Assembly (NCBI GenBank): GCA_022749755.1
Contig: CM040447.1
Location: 610,290-674,289 of the forward strand
DNA: 64,000 nt
Source of the DNA: Azadirachta indica
Lineage: Eukaryota; Streptophyta; Magnoliopsida; Sapindales; Meliaceae
Reading direction: 5' to 3'
Positions 23,310 through 34,620 of this stretch are shown here, piece by piece. The notes below the pieces were generated by a model. It made no database searches. It was not told the DNA's origin and saw only the letters and a program-made list of their open reading frames with translations. Made by a program: the position numbers and the translations under genes. The stretch's first letter is position 1, and each line of letters opens with the position of its first letter.

Positions 23310-24125
23310 CCGTGTCTAAATATATTTGGGAGAATGTGTCGATGGATTTTGTGCTAAGATTATTGCGTACCCAACGAGGTAATGATTCAACCCATGTAGT
23401 TGTGGGTTATTTTTCAAAGATGTTATATTTTATGGTTTGTAAGAAAACTGATGATGCAACTCATATAGTAGGATTATATTTTAAGAAAGTGGTTAGTCTA
23501 CATGGTATTTTTAAGTCCATTACTTCAAATAAGGACATTGAATTTCTTAGTTATTTTTGGCGTACTTTATGGAAAAAATTTGATATGAAATTACAGTATA
23601 GTAGTACTTCTTACCCTCAAACTGAGGGGCAAACAGAGGTTGTTAATTGAACATTAAGAAACATGTTGTATTATATTTGTGGGAAGAAGTCTAAGCAATG
23701 TTATACAGTGTTACCTTAGACAGAATTTGCTTATAGTAGTCTGATGAATTGTTTGACTAGCAAAACTCCATTTGAGGTAGTTTATTTGCAACTATCCCGT
23801 CATGCATTAGATCTAGTGACTTTACCAACTTTACTAGATATTAACAAGGTAGAAAAGGTGCAGAAAATACGGGAGGAGGTTCGTGTTAACTTGGAACCTA
23901 CCAACAAGAAATACAAATAAGATATAAATCAACATCGACGATAGAAGGTGTTCCAGGAAGGCGATCTTGTAGTATCTTATTTGAGCAAAAAATTGATTTC
24001 TTAGGATTCATAGCAAATTGTAAAACAAATTAACGATAATGCTTATGTGTTATAGCTGTAAAATGATTGAAATATGTCAAACATTTTAATGTAATATATC
24101 TATACGAGTATCATGAAAAGGAAGT
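23310..24125 (+). pseudogene. Gypsy integrase, part after the nested insertion
   Basis: Continues the core: 'ENVSMDFVLRLLRTQRGND', 'THVVVGYFSKMLYFMVCKK', 'SITSNKDIEFLSYFWRTLWK', 'STSYPQTEGQTEVVN', stop. The first catalytic Asp (MDF) and the Glu (EVVN) are readable; the second Asp position reads SNKD. It is followed by 'TPFEVVY', 'HALDLVTLPT' and 'VFQEGDLVV' in interrupted frames. The main open piece is 23327-23650. Confidence 0.8.
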
Positions 24126-24179
24126 GTTATATTCAGAGAACTTAAGGACAAATTCGCCTTCCAAATGGCAAGGAGTTAA

Positions 24180-24400
24180 TGTAGGACAACTTAAGTCTTT
24201 TGTTTTTATTTAATATTTTTTTAACTTTTAATTTCCTTATTTTGGTAGGAATTTATTTTTCCTTATTTGAAGTGTTTTAGGTTTTCTTTATTATAAATAT
24301 GAAACCTATAGTATTTTTGAGACATCTTTCATTCAATAAATTTCATTTAAAAACCTTTAAAACTTTGATTTTATTTATCTTCGTGTTTTTTGCTTTGTCA
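24180..24400 (+). repeat. 3' LTR of the gypsy element
   Basis: 221 bp from TGTAGGACAACTTAAG to TTGTCA. It is preceded by a purine-rich GGCAAGGAGTTAA that would serve as polypurine tract. BAHD sequence follows at once (CAATCTCTACCGGAAAC). Confidence 0.8.
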
Positions 24401-25282
24401 CAATCTCTACCGGAAACCTTATCCTATTTTTACCCATTTGCCGGAAAGATCAAAGATACTCTCTCTATTGATTGCGATGAAGAGGGAATTTATTTTACAG
24501 AAGCTAGAGTTTAGAAGTCTGCTCAGTGATTTTTTCAACCTACCAAATTTCACTACCTTGAACTGTAAATTCATTCCCTTTGATTTTAAAGAGCTGAGTG
24601 GATCCGCTTCAGGACTTCACGTAGCAAAGATTCAAGTAACAACATTTGCATGCGGTGGCCTTGTCATTTGTGCTTGTCTTTCACATTTGCTCGGAGGAGC
24701 GAATAACATTGACCTCGTTTCTGAAGAGTTGGGTTGCCACAGCTTGTGGAAATTCTGAAGGGGCAGTACATCCGAACAATGATGCTTCCTCTTTCTTTGC
24801 GAGCAAAAGTCAAGCCCCGAATGTCAGAATCTTCTACGGGAAACATGGTTTGGATTGCAAGTATATTATGCACAAATGAGGAAGAGGAGTTGGCTAGATT
24901 GGTGTGCAGGTTGAGGGAAGCAGTAATGGAGATCAATGGAGATTTTGTGAAGAGCGTACAAGGAAATGAAGGGTTTCTTAACCTTATTAACACTGTGAAA
25001 AATGTGCGGCTATGTGTGGTGCTGCACAAGAAAGAATTACGTTTAGCAGTTGGCGTAATTTTGGTTTATATGATATTTGATTTCGGATGGGAAAAGCCTG
25101 CTTGGGTTAGCCCTGTTGGTTTTATTGGATTGATTCCTTACTTTTTTAAATAATATCATTCCCACGGATACGAGATTGAGGGATAGGATTGCAGCATGGG
25201 TATATTTAATCGATGAAGACATGAATATTTTGGAACTTGATGAAGAATTAATTGCATTTGCTACGTTAGATCCAAATCTTTG
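24401..25282 (+). pseudogene. 3' part of the BAHD acyltransferase pseudogene
   Basis: Starts with SLPETLSYFYPFAGKIKD, collinear with residues 72-89 of the intact gene at 29129, and ends in 'ELDEELIAFATLDPNL' before the stop at 25282. A stop follows 'IYFTEARV'. The HXXXD catalytic motif is destroyed by a frameshift or substitution: HLLGG in one frame where the intact gene has HLFGD. About 80-85 codons are deleted after 'NNDASSFFA', so that 'KVKPRMSESSTGNMVW' follows directly. DFGWEKP replaces DFGWGKP, changing the second Gly of the structural motif to Glu. This is a dead gene with several independent lesions besides the transposon. Confidence 0.88.
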
Positions 25283-26984
25283 AGATAGAGCTACATATTT
25301 ATGACGTCAACCTTGGAGAATTTGATGTAATTTTCTTTTTGGATTTAAGGATGAATATTTATTCTAAATAGTTTCATGTAAAAAACAAAATAAGAATATA
25401 TATTTTCATCAACTGAATTACAGCTTTACGTGATATGCTTTAATATCCGTATTCTCATCCTATAAAAAATCTTATTACCGTATCTTTGTCATAACCTTAG
25501 CAGATATTCAACGTCCTTAGTGTATCTTTATTTGGGAATATATATTAATATCCTCATACTTGATGATATCTTACAGATAGTTGCTCATTCTCACAAAAAA
25601 GTAAATTAATAAAATTTTAAAAAAATTAAAAATAATATATCATATTAATTCCTTATGACGTTTTCTTTTGAATATATTTCACAAATTAATATATCATAAT
25701 AATAAAATAAATTAACAAATTAATGTCATATTAATTTTACACACAATTCCAACATACCAATAATATGAAATTTTAATTTAATAATTATAATAGTTCATAA
25801 AATTGTAAAAACTTAATAATAGTTTATGACAAATATGTACAATCAAAATAAAGTATCCAACCAGTAAAGCCTAAAAATGAGTTTCAATATAATAATTAAT
25901 TTTTTTTTGAAACAATTCAAAATTATAAACCCAAGCACAAAAATAACAAACTCATAAATGGATAACCCATGTAGATATTCATAAATATTTTAAAATATAC
26001 ATATTCTTACTATATTGTAAGTGGATATTAAGTCTTCTACTATACGCTTGCCATATCGTTTTTTACATTTAGCATATTCTTAACATCAAAATAGAATATG
26101 TCCTGACATTCGAGGATGTTGATACCATTACTATCTCTAATCTGATAGTGTTGTGAGTTTTAAAACTTGACGATATGTATTTGATTATTATTAAAGTGCT
26201 GTAATAATGTATAATAATGAAATAATAGACAAATTATAGAAGTCGTAGGATGATTTCCTACCTTTACGTCCATAAAATACATAAATGACAAGTAGCTACA
26301 CCATCACCATTTCAATGTGCTCTAAGAGAATTAGGGAAGAAATTTTTATTGTTATTCTTCATCTATGTAAATATAAGATTTTGTACTAATCACAAGCACA
26401 ACATAAAACATATCACGTGCTCACAAATTATCCATGTATGCGGTATTATCTAAAGTAGAATAGAATATCAAAAATTAATAACAATAATTTAATATAATAA
26501 AATTATAACTAATATCAAGATAAATTAATTTACTTGGTAAGAAATTTGAAATTCTATATACTTAATTGACAAAAATAAATTGTGAAATAATAAAAATGAT
26601 ATAAATACAATAGAATCGACACTTATAGAAATATAGAATATATATATATATTTTTTTTTTTTTAAAGTCATGAGGTCAGAATAGGAACTCTAAAAATCAC
26701 ATTAAAAGCTATCATAGATTATTTAAAATAGGTGTAATGATAATTCAACCACAGATTTTGAAAATAAATATCAAGTATACCCTTAACTCAAAAATATTTA
26801 TAAGTGATATCCTTTTTATTACATTTTTAATCATATTTTTACGTATATATAAGATAAAAATTTGGTATTATGATAGTCTCATTATGTATTATATTGTTGG
26901 TTTTACTGTTAATTTTTTTTTAAGGTAATTAACTTTTGAGTTAAAAATATGACCAAAAAAAGGCGTGCAATTTAAGAAACCATA
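25283..26984. other. AT-rich intergenic DNA
   Basis: No gene recognised. The region includes the 3' flank of the pseudogene, a (TA)n and poly-T run at 26638-26663 and short Ile-rich frames (26737-26928) without family features. Confidence 0.45.
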
Positions 26985-28362
26985 GAGGACAAAAAAATCC
27001 CTAAAGTTTAGCCTACCTACTAATTAATCTCAATAGTTCTAAAAATATCCATTAAAATTTCAATTTATTAAAGTTACAATTACCCCCTATAAAATAATAA
27101 CTATTTAATAAAATAGCTATTAAACCTTCAAAATTTAATGAAGTAATATATAGAATATATAATGTATTAATAAAATAAAATAATAATATTATATTATTAT
27201 TTTGTTAATAATAAAAAAATATCTTTTTTAATATAAGTAACATATTTATATTATGAGATATTTTCAGATACTTCTATTAAGATATTTAAAACTATTACTT
27301 TGGGACAGCTTTTGGAGAAAGGCTTGTTTACGTCTTATGCATAGTTAGCTGACTGTTAGAGATAAGGGTAAAAATATAAAATATTAATTTTTTTTTTTTT
27401 TTATTTTGGCTAAAATAAGAAAATAAGTAAATCGTAAGACCCTTTTTCACCTAAGCCGCCCTCTCTTTCACCACCCAACTACAGAAACAGTTAGGAATAG
27501 AACTCCACATTCACCCTTATCCTCCCACCATAGAAATCTCCTTCGGTCATCTGCCCTTTGCATCATCACACGTACAAACATTACTTTCTTGCATTTAAGC
27601 TTCTATGACTACCTTAAATTTTCAAAGCTGTTGGGAAAATAGGAATTTCGTTTGGGTAAAGTGGGCGTTCGTATTTGGTGCCATTGTTGGGGTTTTGGAT
27701 TATTGAAGAGGAAAAGCTTTCTGTGTATAAGCGGACGGCTATGGCGATGAGGCAATCGCTGCTAGCACCAACGCCATAAAAAGAGATAATACCAGTAAGA
27801 TTGAAATTGAAAGTCCAACTGCATCACAATCGACGGCCGAATTATATGTTGAACCCCTAATGCAGCAGTAATCTCAACATATTGCCACAGTTGTCTTTAT
27901 TGGACCCATTTTTAGCATTTTAGTTTTCTTTGTTGCCTCTATGCGGATGCGATTGAGCTTTGAATGAACAGGGAAAAAAAGAGGAAAAATAAAATCAAGG
28001 GAGGTATCTGAAAATACCCCTTTATATTGTGTGCACTATTTATTTATATTTTATTCATTTAATATATTCTAATACATAAATAATGTCGAATTGTTAATAT
28101 ATTATAAAACAAATAGATTTATATTTTAGTTGCAATTTATTAAGTGAAAATATTTAATTATCAATATACTATAAGATAATATTTGTCATTTTATTATGTT
28201 ATTTTCATTTACAAGTTTAAAATTATTTTTTTCAATTAACTATTATAAAACAAGGCCATAATTGACATTTTCTAAAAAATTGACATCTTAATAGATATCT
28301 TTAAATTACTACAACTAATTAGTTTAATAAACTAAATTTTAGAGACCTTATAAGTCTTTTCT
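26985..28362. mobile_element. Mutator-like element with a GC-richer cargo
   Basis: Imperfect inverted repeats of about 80-90 bp bound the region. The left end reads CCCTAAAGTTTAGCCTACCT then 'actaattaatctcaatagttctaa'. The reverse complement of the right end reads CTCTAAAATTTAGTTTATTA then 'actaattagttgtagtaatttaa', with 'atatcyattaa' following in both. A relative of the left end occurs at 33340-33420. The central 27430-27990 is clearly richer in G+C than its surroundings and holds a broken reading frame. This resembles a Pack-MULE, but exact ends and target duplications were not resolved. Confidence 0.5.
27605..27967 (+). pseudogene. Broken 120-codon reading frame, possibly captured gene
   Basis: One continuous frame from ATG (27605) to TGA (27965-27967), interrupted by three stops (near 27704, 27728 and 27869). 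The pieces are MTTLNFQSCWENRNFVWVKW then AFVFGAIVGVLDY; ADGYGDEAIAASTNAIKRDN then TSKIEIESPTASQ; and SQHIATVVFIGPIFSILVFF then VASMRMR. The composition is that of a real protein: a hydrophobic segment near the start and a clear membrane span near the end. I do not recognise the family. It lies inside the inverted repeats of the Mutator-like element, so it is best explained as captured or formerly coding DNA. Confidence 0.45.
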
Positions 28363-28770
28363 GTTGAAGAAATTGTATAATACAACTAACTTTAAGTCTA
28401 TTCTAAAAAATAAATAAGTTTAATATAAAAGTTAAAAATTAAAATATATAGTACTTATTATTTATAAAATCTAACATAAAAATTTAATTCCTTAAAAAAT
28501 TAAAATAAATATAAATAGAAAAGATATTTACATAAAGTGTCCTTGTAGAAATTAAAAAATGAGAACAACAAAATGTTAAAGTCAAAATTTGGGTTCTTGG
28601 AGAGAAATATTATATGGTTAATAACATTCAGATTCACAATTTTTGTACAGTTTTGATTAAAAAATATTAGTGTTAAAAAAAAAAATTCTCTGTATAGTTT
28701 ATACTGTGCTTTTTTATAATAAAGTTAATCTAATGTTCTAATTCGTCATAATGTTGTATATATATTGGTC
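28363..28770. other. AT-rich intergenic DNA
   Basis: Distal upstream flank of the BAHD gene. Nothing recognised. Confidence 0.4.
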
Positions 28771-28778
28771 ATAAAAAA

Positions 28779-28794
28779 GTCAACCAAAAGTCAA
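28779..28794 (-). promoter_or_regulatory. Paired W-box-like motifs upstream of the BAHD gene
   Basis: AGTCAA occurs twice, 10 bp apart, giving TTGACT on the minus strand each time. TTGAC(C/T) is the core bound by WRKY factors, common in promoters of defence and specialised-metabolism genes. The motifs are about 340 bp before the ATG. This is a motif match only, and I found no clear TATA box. Confidence 0.35.
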
Positions 28795-29128
28795 ATCAGA
28801 CTGCTGGAGAATAATATTATTATATTCTTATATTCTATTAACATTTGCTCTCACTGCTCTATCGACTGCATTTATTTACATTAAAATATTAATTTTCCAT
28901 CCAAATTCTTGTCAATCAGATGTGTCACAATTATTGGAAGCCCGTGAATTTTTTAACGCACGCCATTTTTGTTTTTTAATCGAGACCTCGGAGCATTCAA
29001 AAATGTCTGCGGTAGGAAAATGAAGTCAAATCACGGACTACAGTATTCAATTATTGCAGCCTGCAGATCATGTTATCGTTGAAATGATATTAGTACTAAA
29101 CTTCTTGGAAGAAAGCTCGGGGGAAAAA

Positions 29129-30484
29129 ATGGAGCCTGAAATAATTGCCAGTGAATCAATTAAACCTTCTTCTGCAACTCCTCTTCACCTCAAAACCCAC
29201 AAGTTGTGTCTCTTGGATCAGTACCGTCATCACGCTTATTTTCCCATAGTCCTTTACTATCCCTTCAATCAAGAGGCAAATATTTCTGATCTTACGCAGA
29301 CCAATCATATTGTTTCCGAAAGATTGCAATTGCTGAAGCAGTCTTTGCCGGAAACGTTATCCCGTTTTTACCCGTTTGCTGGAAAGATTAAAGATAATCT
29401 CTCTGTTGATTGCAACGACGAGGGTATTTATTTTGTAGAAGCTAGAGTTAAATCTCCTCTTAGCGATCACTTCAACCAACCCAATTTTGCTAATGTGAAT
29501 TATAAATTCATTCCGTTTGACGTTAAAGAGCTGAGTGGCTCCATTTCAGGGCTTCACGTAGCAAAGATTCAAGTAACAACGTTTGCATGCGGTGGCCTTG
29601 TCATTTGCGCCTGTCTTTCGCATTTATTCGGTGACGGGATAACGTTGAACTCGTTTCTGAAGAGTTGGGTTGCCACTGCTTGTAAAAATTCTGAAGAAGC
29701 TGAACGTCCTAACAATGATCCTTCGTCTTTGTTTCCTCAACAGGAAACGTACCCGAAAGAAGCAACGTGGACGGAAATGTGTAAACCATTTTACAGAGAC
29801 GGCAGGTTTGTTACTAGAAGATTTTTGTTTGATGCCAAAGCGATAGCTAACTTGAAAGCCAAGGCAGCAAGCCCACTTGTGCAAAATCCATCGCGTGTTG
29901 AGGCCGTGTCTGCATTCCTTTCCAAATGTATCGTGGCTGCTTTCAAAGCAAAATTTGGTTCTCACAAACCAATTTTATTAACGCACACAGTAAATATGCG
30001 ACGAAAAGCCAAGCCTCCGATGCCAGAATATTCTATGGGAAACATTGTTTGGACTGCAAATGCACTGTGCACAAACGAGGAATCTGAGCTGGATGACTTG
30101 GTGGGCAAGCTGAGGGAAGCAATAATGGAAATTAATGGAGATTTTGTGAAGAGTCTGCAAGGTGATGAAGGGTTTCTTAACATTTGTGAGGCTGCTAAAA
30201 ATGAGAATGCTTTGTGTTCTAGTGCAGTGGAAAGGATTACGTTTAGCAGTTGGTGCAATTTTGGTTTAGTTGATATTGATTTCGGATGGGGAAAGCCTAT
30301 CTGGGTAAGCACTATTGGTATTGATGGGCCGGTTCCTTGTTTCTCAAATACTATCATTCTCATGGATACAAGATTGAAGGGTGAGATTGAAGCATGGGTG
30401 TATTTGCTTGAGGAAGACATGAATATTTTGGAACTCGACAAAGAATTAATTGCATTTGCCAAAATGGATCCAAGTCTTATGTGA
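29129..30484 (+). CDS. BAHD O-acyltransferase (vinorine synthase-like clade)
   Basis: A 451-residue intronless frame of normal family length. The open frame extends 25 codons upstream, but MEPEIIASESIKPSS at 29129 is the family-like N-terminus in a good context (AAAAAATGG). BAHD enzymes are soluble, CoA-thioester-dependent acyltransferases acting on alcohols or amines. Visible motifs are catalytic HLFGDG (H165, D169), FYPFAGK (80-86), YSMGNIVW (301-308), NGDFVKSLQG (336-345) and the structural DFGWGKP (384-390). 'TFACGGLVICACLSH' before the His is typical of the vinorine synthase/alcohol acyltransferase clade. The product is probably cytosolic, with no signal peptide. Acyl donor and acceptor cannot be read from sequence. 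It is the intact paralogue of the split pseudogene 4 kb upstream. Confidence 0.93.
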   Translation: MEPEIIASESIKPSSATPLHLKTHKLCLLDQYRHHAYFPIVLYYPFNQEANISDLTQTNHIVSERLQLLKQSLPETLSRFYPFAGKIKDNLSVDCNDEGIYFVEARVKSPLSDHFNQPNFANVNYKFIPFDVKELSGSISGLHVAKIQVTTFACGGLVICACLSHLFGDGITLNSFLKSWVATACKNSEEAERPNNDPSSLFPQQETYPKEATWTEMCKPFYRDGRFVTRRFLFDAKAIANLKAKAASPLVQNPSRVEAVSAFLSKCIVAAFKAKFGSHKPILLTHTVNMRRKAKPPMPEYSMGNIVWTANALCTNEESELDDLVGKLREAIMEINGDFVKSLQGDEGFLNICEAAKNENALCSSAVERITFSSWCNFGLVDIDFGWGKPIWVSTIGIDGPVPCFSNTIILMDTRLKGEIEAWVYLLEEDMNILELDKELIAFAKMDPSLM

Positions 30485-31427
30485 TGATTATGGCTAGTAA
30501 TTTCAATATAATTCTTCTTTGGGATTTTAAAGATTTTAGCTTAATTAATTTGTGTTTTTCACCTTGAGAGTCGATGTAATTTGTGTTCATGCATTCGAGT
30601 TGTAGAATGTGGTGTGTGATAAAAAGAATAATATACCTGTAATGCTTTCTAACAACTGTATTAGACTTCCTATGCAAAAACATAAATAAAACATAAACTC
30701 TCTCTATTGTGAGAATAACGGTAGACTAAACTTTTAGAAAATTTGAATATATATTTTGTTCCTACTAGTTAATGACAGCTAATTTTTAAATTTTATTATA
30801 AATATAATTTTTAACTTATTCAAAGTAAGTGTTTGCACATTTTATAAATTTTGTTACATTTAGAAACTCATTGGAAATATTCTAAGTTTAATCAAATTCC
30901 TTAATCAAGATCATATCTATTATAATTTTTGCATGTGAGTGTGAGAGAAATACTTTTTTACAAGATCTTCATGAATAACAATAAATCACTTATTTGCATA
31001 GATTGAAGCGACATTCAATAAGTTTTTTTGGTGTAAGGTTTTACGACACTAGTTAATTACACTTGGGCTATAAATTACTTGTTTTTTGTCTTAAGACATA
31101 ATTAGTAGGATCCTCAAATGTGGTTAACTTAAAGGAGTGAAATTAAGCATGTTGAAGTTTGTTGATCCGCGTACAAATATTGTAGTTGAATCTCTCTCAA
31201 AATTTTAAATATCGAATTTATTACCTCTTTTTGGGTTGCCTAATTCTATTTTCAAGAGCAATTAAAGTCTTCTACTTATTAGTTTAAGTGCAAAATTTCA
31301 ATCGTTAAGCCAAGTTTCAATTTGAAATATTTTTATGAAATTATTTTATATAATCTTTAAACATATTAGATAATTAATATTTCTACCTTAAACAATTATA
31401 AATATAGAGTTCTTTTAGAAACACTAA
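30485..31427. other. Downstream flank of the BAHD gene, no gene seen
   Basis: Contains the presumed 3' UTR. The antisense frame at 30477-30683 has no support. Confidence 0.4.
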
Positions 31428-32178
31428 GGCTAGTTTGAAATTGTTGTAGATTTTAAAATAATATATTTTTACTGTGTTATAAAAATAATCAGTCTTAAAA
31501 AAAATCGTTTAACATTTGGTAAATTTTATTTATTAAAATACTAACTTTCAAAAACAGTTTTAAGTATCTAGTAAATTTATTGTAAAAAATATTATAATAC
31601 TACAAATGATTACAATGTACATAGTAAATAGTAAATATAGTAAATAGTGATGAATAAAAATTATTTTTAAGTGTTTCATATATATATATATATATATATA
31701 TAGGTACTATGCTTTAAGTAGGCAGCAACATCACTTTTATTTACGGTTTTAAGGAAGTAATAGCAAGTGAATTATATAGTATAAAATAATATATTAATAT
31801 ATATATTTATGTACTTAAAATAATTTATAAAAAATATAAATTAAAAGTAAAAATAAAAATAAAAAAGTAATGAAAATAAAAATCTTGGTTTTAACAATTT
31901 TATTTTTCAACTAAAATTAAAATCTAAAAATTATTTGTCGTGTTAATTTGTATTTTTGTAATTTTAAATATATATATATTTAGTATTATACTTACAAATA
32001 AAACTACTTTTCAAAATTATATTTTAAAAAGTAATTGATCTTCTCTTATTTCTCAATATTTGCTGAAGGATGATATCATTTTGCCAAAATTGATTATGAA
32101 AAATTTTACAAACACGTTATATGATATTAATTATTCAAAACTACTTTTATCTCTTCTCACAACAATCTCAAATGGGTT
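31428..32178. mobile_element. hAT-like MITE
   Basis: Terminal inverted repeats: left GGCTAGTTTGAAATTGTTGT, right (reverse complement) AGAACCCATTTGAGATTGTTG. These tips resemble the 'GGGxxxGTTTGGGATTG' ends common in plant hAT-like MITEs. The interior is AT-rich, non-coding, and holds a (TA)n run at about 31678-31701. The target duplication was not resolved. Confidence 0.45.
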
Positions 32179-33700
32179 CTAAATTTAAATAACAAACAAA
32201 ATTCAAAAATTTTACTATTATGTGAGAATTGTTTATCAACACTCAAACTTAAATGGAACCTCTCGCACAACTACTATTCTAAAATAATGAGACAAATTTA
32301 GAAAAATTTTTATTTTATTATAATTTGAATTTATTATTGGAGTCATTTTAGGATTGTTATCTAATTTATTGATTGCTTGTTAAAAATATAATTTATTTTA
32401 AGTGCTACTATTGTCAGCTCTTCAAAATCTTTATAAAACCCCATTTTCTTTATCTATTTTATTAAAATAAATTAAAATAATAAAAAAAATTATTATAATA
32501 CCTTATTAATTCCAAAAATAACTCCTGTTGTCTCAATCTTTGCAAAACCCAATGTTCTCAATATACACTCAATTAATTTGTAACAGACAAATTCTCATCT
32601 AATTTCATATTATGATTGAAAAAGTAATTTTCAGAATCAATTCTCTCTTGAAGATTATTTTCTTTATCAATTTAAAACTCTTATAAATATATTGAAAATT
32701 AAAAGTTTACTTATTTAATTTACAATTGAAAAAGAAGAGAAAGTTAAAAGTAAATAAAATTAAAAATTAGTACAAATAGTAGTGAGCTGATGTGTATATA
32801 ACAAGGTATAAAAAGTGTTTAATATAAATTAAAATATGCGAGTTTAATTAAACATGTCTTTTAAACTAATTTTAATAAAACGTAAAATTATGAAGAAAAT
32901 AGAGGTCGAAGACGAATTTAAAGGGGTGACAATAGTATCACTATTTATTTTCTTTTAGATAATCAGCGATGATCCATTTGATTTTGTATCAAAACATTCT
33001 TTCTAACAATGAAAGTTTAAATTTTAAAAAAGAGCTAAATATCTGAATTTGAATAATGATTTTTTGCTTTTTTGTTTGAAATATGAAAATAAGTATTGAC
33101 TTTTTCTTTAAATAAAAAAGGCCAAAAAATTAAGTTTAATCATTTGTAACCTTATAAATTTTAAATGCTAAATAAATTAAAAAATTAAAAATATATAAAC
33201 AATTTTCGCCCATACACATTAAACAAAGCCATATTAATATTTTGGTAATAAAAACTTTATAGAAACGAAGACTTTACAATATAATTCTATGGGTGTATAT
33301 AGTGTCATCTTAAAATATATATATATTTTACAAGAAAAGGACTTACTAATTGCTAAAATTTAGTCTATTGGATTGATTAATTTAATAGTTTTAAAAAAAC
33401 TTATTAAGATATTAATTTATTCAAAAAAAAAATGATTATATCCTTATATAATAATAGTTATTCAATAAAAATATAAGTATTAGACCTTTAAAATTTTGGT
33501 AAAAGACAATATATATTAGTCTAAAATACATTATAAAATAAATAATATTATTTTATAGTACATTGATAATATAATATTTGTTAATATAAAATTATTTTGC
33601 TTTTATTATTTTATTTATATTTTATAATTACATATAAAAATAATTTTATTTAAATTATAATATAGTCATAAGTATTGTATTCTAAGTATGTTGTAAAATA
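32179..33700. other. AT-rich intergenic DNA with a Mutator-like terminal fragment
   Basis: At about 33340-33600 the sequence resembles the left end of the element at 26985 ('gctaaaatttagtctattgga...', then 'ataatagttattcaataaaa...attagacctttaaaattt'). I found no partner end. The rest is uninformative. Confidence 0.4.
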
Positions 33701-33878
33701 AAAAATTTATATTTTATTAAATAACTAATTAAAAATATCTAAAGCAACACATGATTACATATTTTTTCTAAGAACATAAACTAAACTCATATATAACCGG
33801 AACGTGACGTAAGAGTCTCGAATCTCGTGCTTAGTACACTATTTGAGTGCCATTATCATTTGAACAACCTACCACCCA
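33700..33878 (-). mobile_element. Probable tRNA-derived SINE
   Basis: On the minus strand the stretch starting near 33878 reads GGGTGGTAGGTTGTTCAAAT then 'gataatggcactcaaatagtgtactaag', followed by CACGAGATTCGAGACTC. GAGATTCGAGACTC (33813-33827) looks like an RNA polymerase III B box, and the TTGTTCAAATGAT segment (33855-33868) is a weak A-box match with SINE-like spacing. The body downstream (toward 33700) is AT-rich and the 3' end is not defined. It could also be a decayed tRNA-related sequence. Confidence 0.35.
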
Positions 33879-34011
33879 CAAACTTAAATACAACAAACAA
33901 TTTGGCTGACATATTTATACTTGACATAGAAAAACTTTATATATATAACGAAGGACTTTTTATATAATTTTTTATATCAATTATAAGTCATTGAATATAT
34001 CTACATTCAAC

Positions 34012-34196
34012 CAGAGGCAGAGTTAGGATTAAAATTAAAAGGGGTCAAATACAAAAATTCAAAACCTACAAGGGTCAAAATAATAAAAATAAAATTTAAA
34101 AGGTTAAATTGATAAAATTTGCCTTTAAAATCCAAAATTTGCTCAGAGTTTGTGGAAGGTCAGGGCTATTGTAAACCCAATGTGGCTCTGCCACTG
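34012..34196. mobile_element. Short hAT-like MITE (CAGNGGCAGAG ends)
   Basis: The left tip reads CAGAGGCAGAGTTAGGATTA and the right tip (reverse complement) CAGTGGCAGAGCCACATTGG. This 'CAGTGGCGGAGCCAGG'-type end is frequent in plant hAT-like MITEs. Length is 185 bp, non-coding. The target duplication is unclear. Confidence 0.5.
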
Positions 34197-34326
34197 TCAA
34201 TGATTGAGATTATATTTGATAATTATACATTTATTATATAGTAAAATACAATATCAACTGTTGGGTGTGTATAGATATAATAGTCCATAATTGATATAAA
34301 AAAATGTGTAAAACAAAGGATCATTG

Positions 34327-34545
34327 TGAAGAGAAAGTTTAAAAATTCAGTTAAGATTTCATATTCTATGTCCTAATTTTTCTAGTTGCACTCATCACGT
34401 TGAAGTAGTTGTAAATGTGAGCTAGTTTTTCTCATTCTATTTAGTTGTAAAAAGTTATTTATAAAGCCTAAAGTCTATTCAATAAGCTAGAAAGTCATTC
34501 CCATAATTGTTGAGTATTCACCTTTTTGTATTTTGATTCTTAACA
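34327..34545 (+). repeat. 5' LTR of the 34-kb copia element
   Basis: TGAAGAGAAAGTTT to GATTCTTAACA. 219 bp, the same length as its partner. Confidence 0.92.
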
Positions 34546-34548
34546 TTT

Positions 34549-34561
34549 TGGTATTAGAACC
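34549..34561 (+). other. Primer binding site of the copia element
   Basis: TGGTATTAGAACC, three bases after the LTR, a variant of the tRNA-iMet complement TGGTATCAGAGCC. Confidence 0.75.
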
Positions 34562-34620
34562 CCCACTGGGCCTAACAAAATCAAAGCAGTAGTCTTTGAA
34601 GTTCTCGCAGTAACAAAGAA

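Larger units (their letters stand above)
17671..24400 (+). mobile_element. Ty3/gypsy LTR retrotransposon inserted in the BAHD pseudogene
   Basis: About 6.7 kb with short LTRs of about 217-221 bp. The order gag, protease, RT, RNase H, integrase on the plus strand identifies Ty3/gypsy. Every domain has stops and frameshifts, and the two LTRs differ at roughly one base in six by eye, so the insertion is old. A younger-looking TRIM-like element sits inside the integrase region (21444-23309). The target duplication is not visible because the left junction appears deleted. It belongs to the common plant gypsy group with a 'YRCxxxGHxSxECP'-type knuckle and a 'SKTFNVADIYEYH'-type end, seen here only in decayed form. 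Confidence 0.9.

Noticed and set aside
24299..24514. 71-codon frame entering the BAHD pseudogene
   Set aside because: Its start lies inside the gypsy 3' LTR; only the last part (SLPETLS onward) is BAHD.
29054..29128. Upstream in-frame extension of the BAHD gene (25 codons)
   Set aside because: The family N-terminus starts at MEPEIIASESIKPS (29129) and aligns with the second BAHD gene there. The extension has no family counterpart and a weaker start context.
29624..30462. Antisense frames opposite the BAHD gene
   Set aside because: Shadows of the plus-strand coding sequence, with no independent features.
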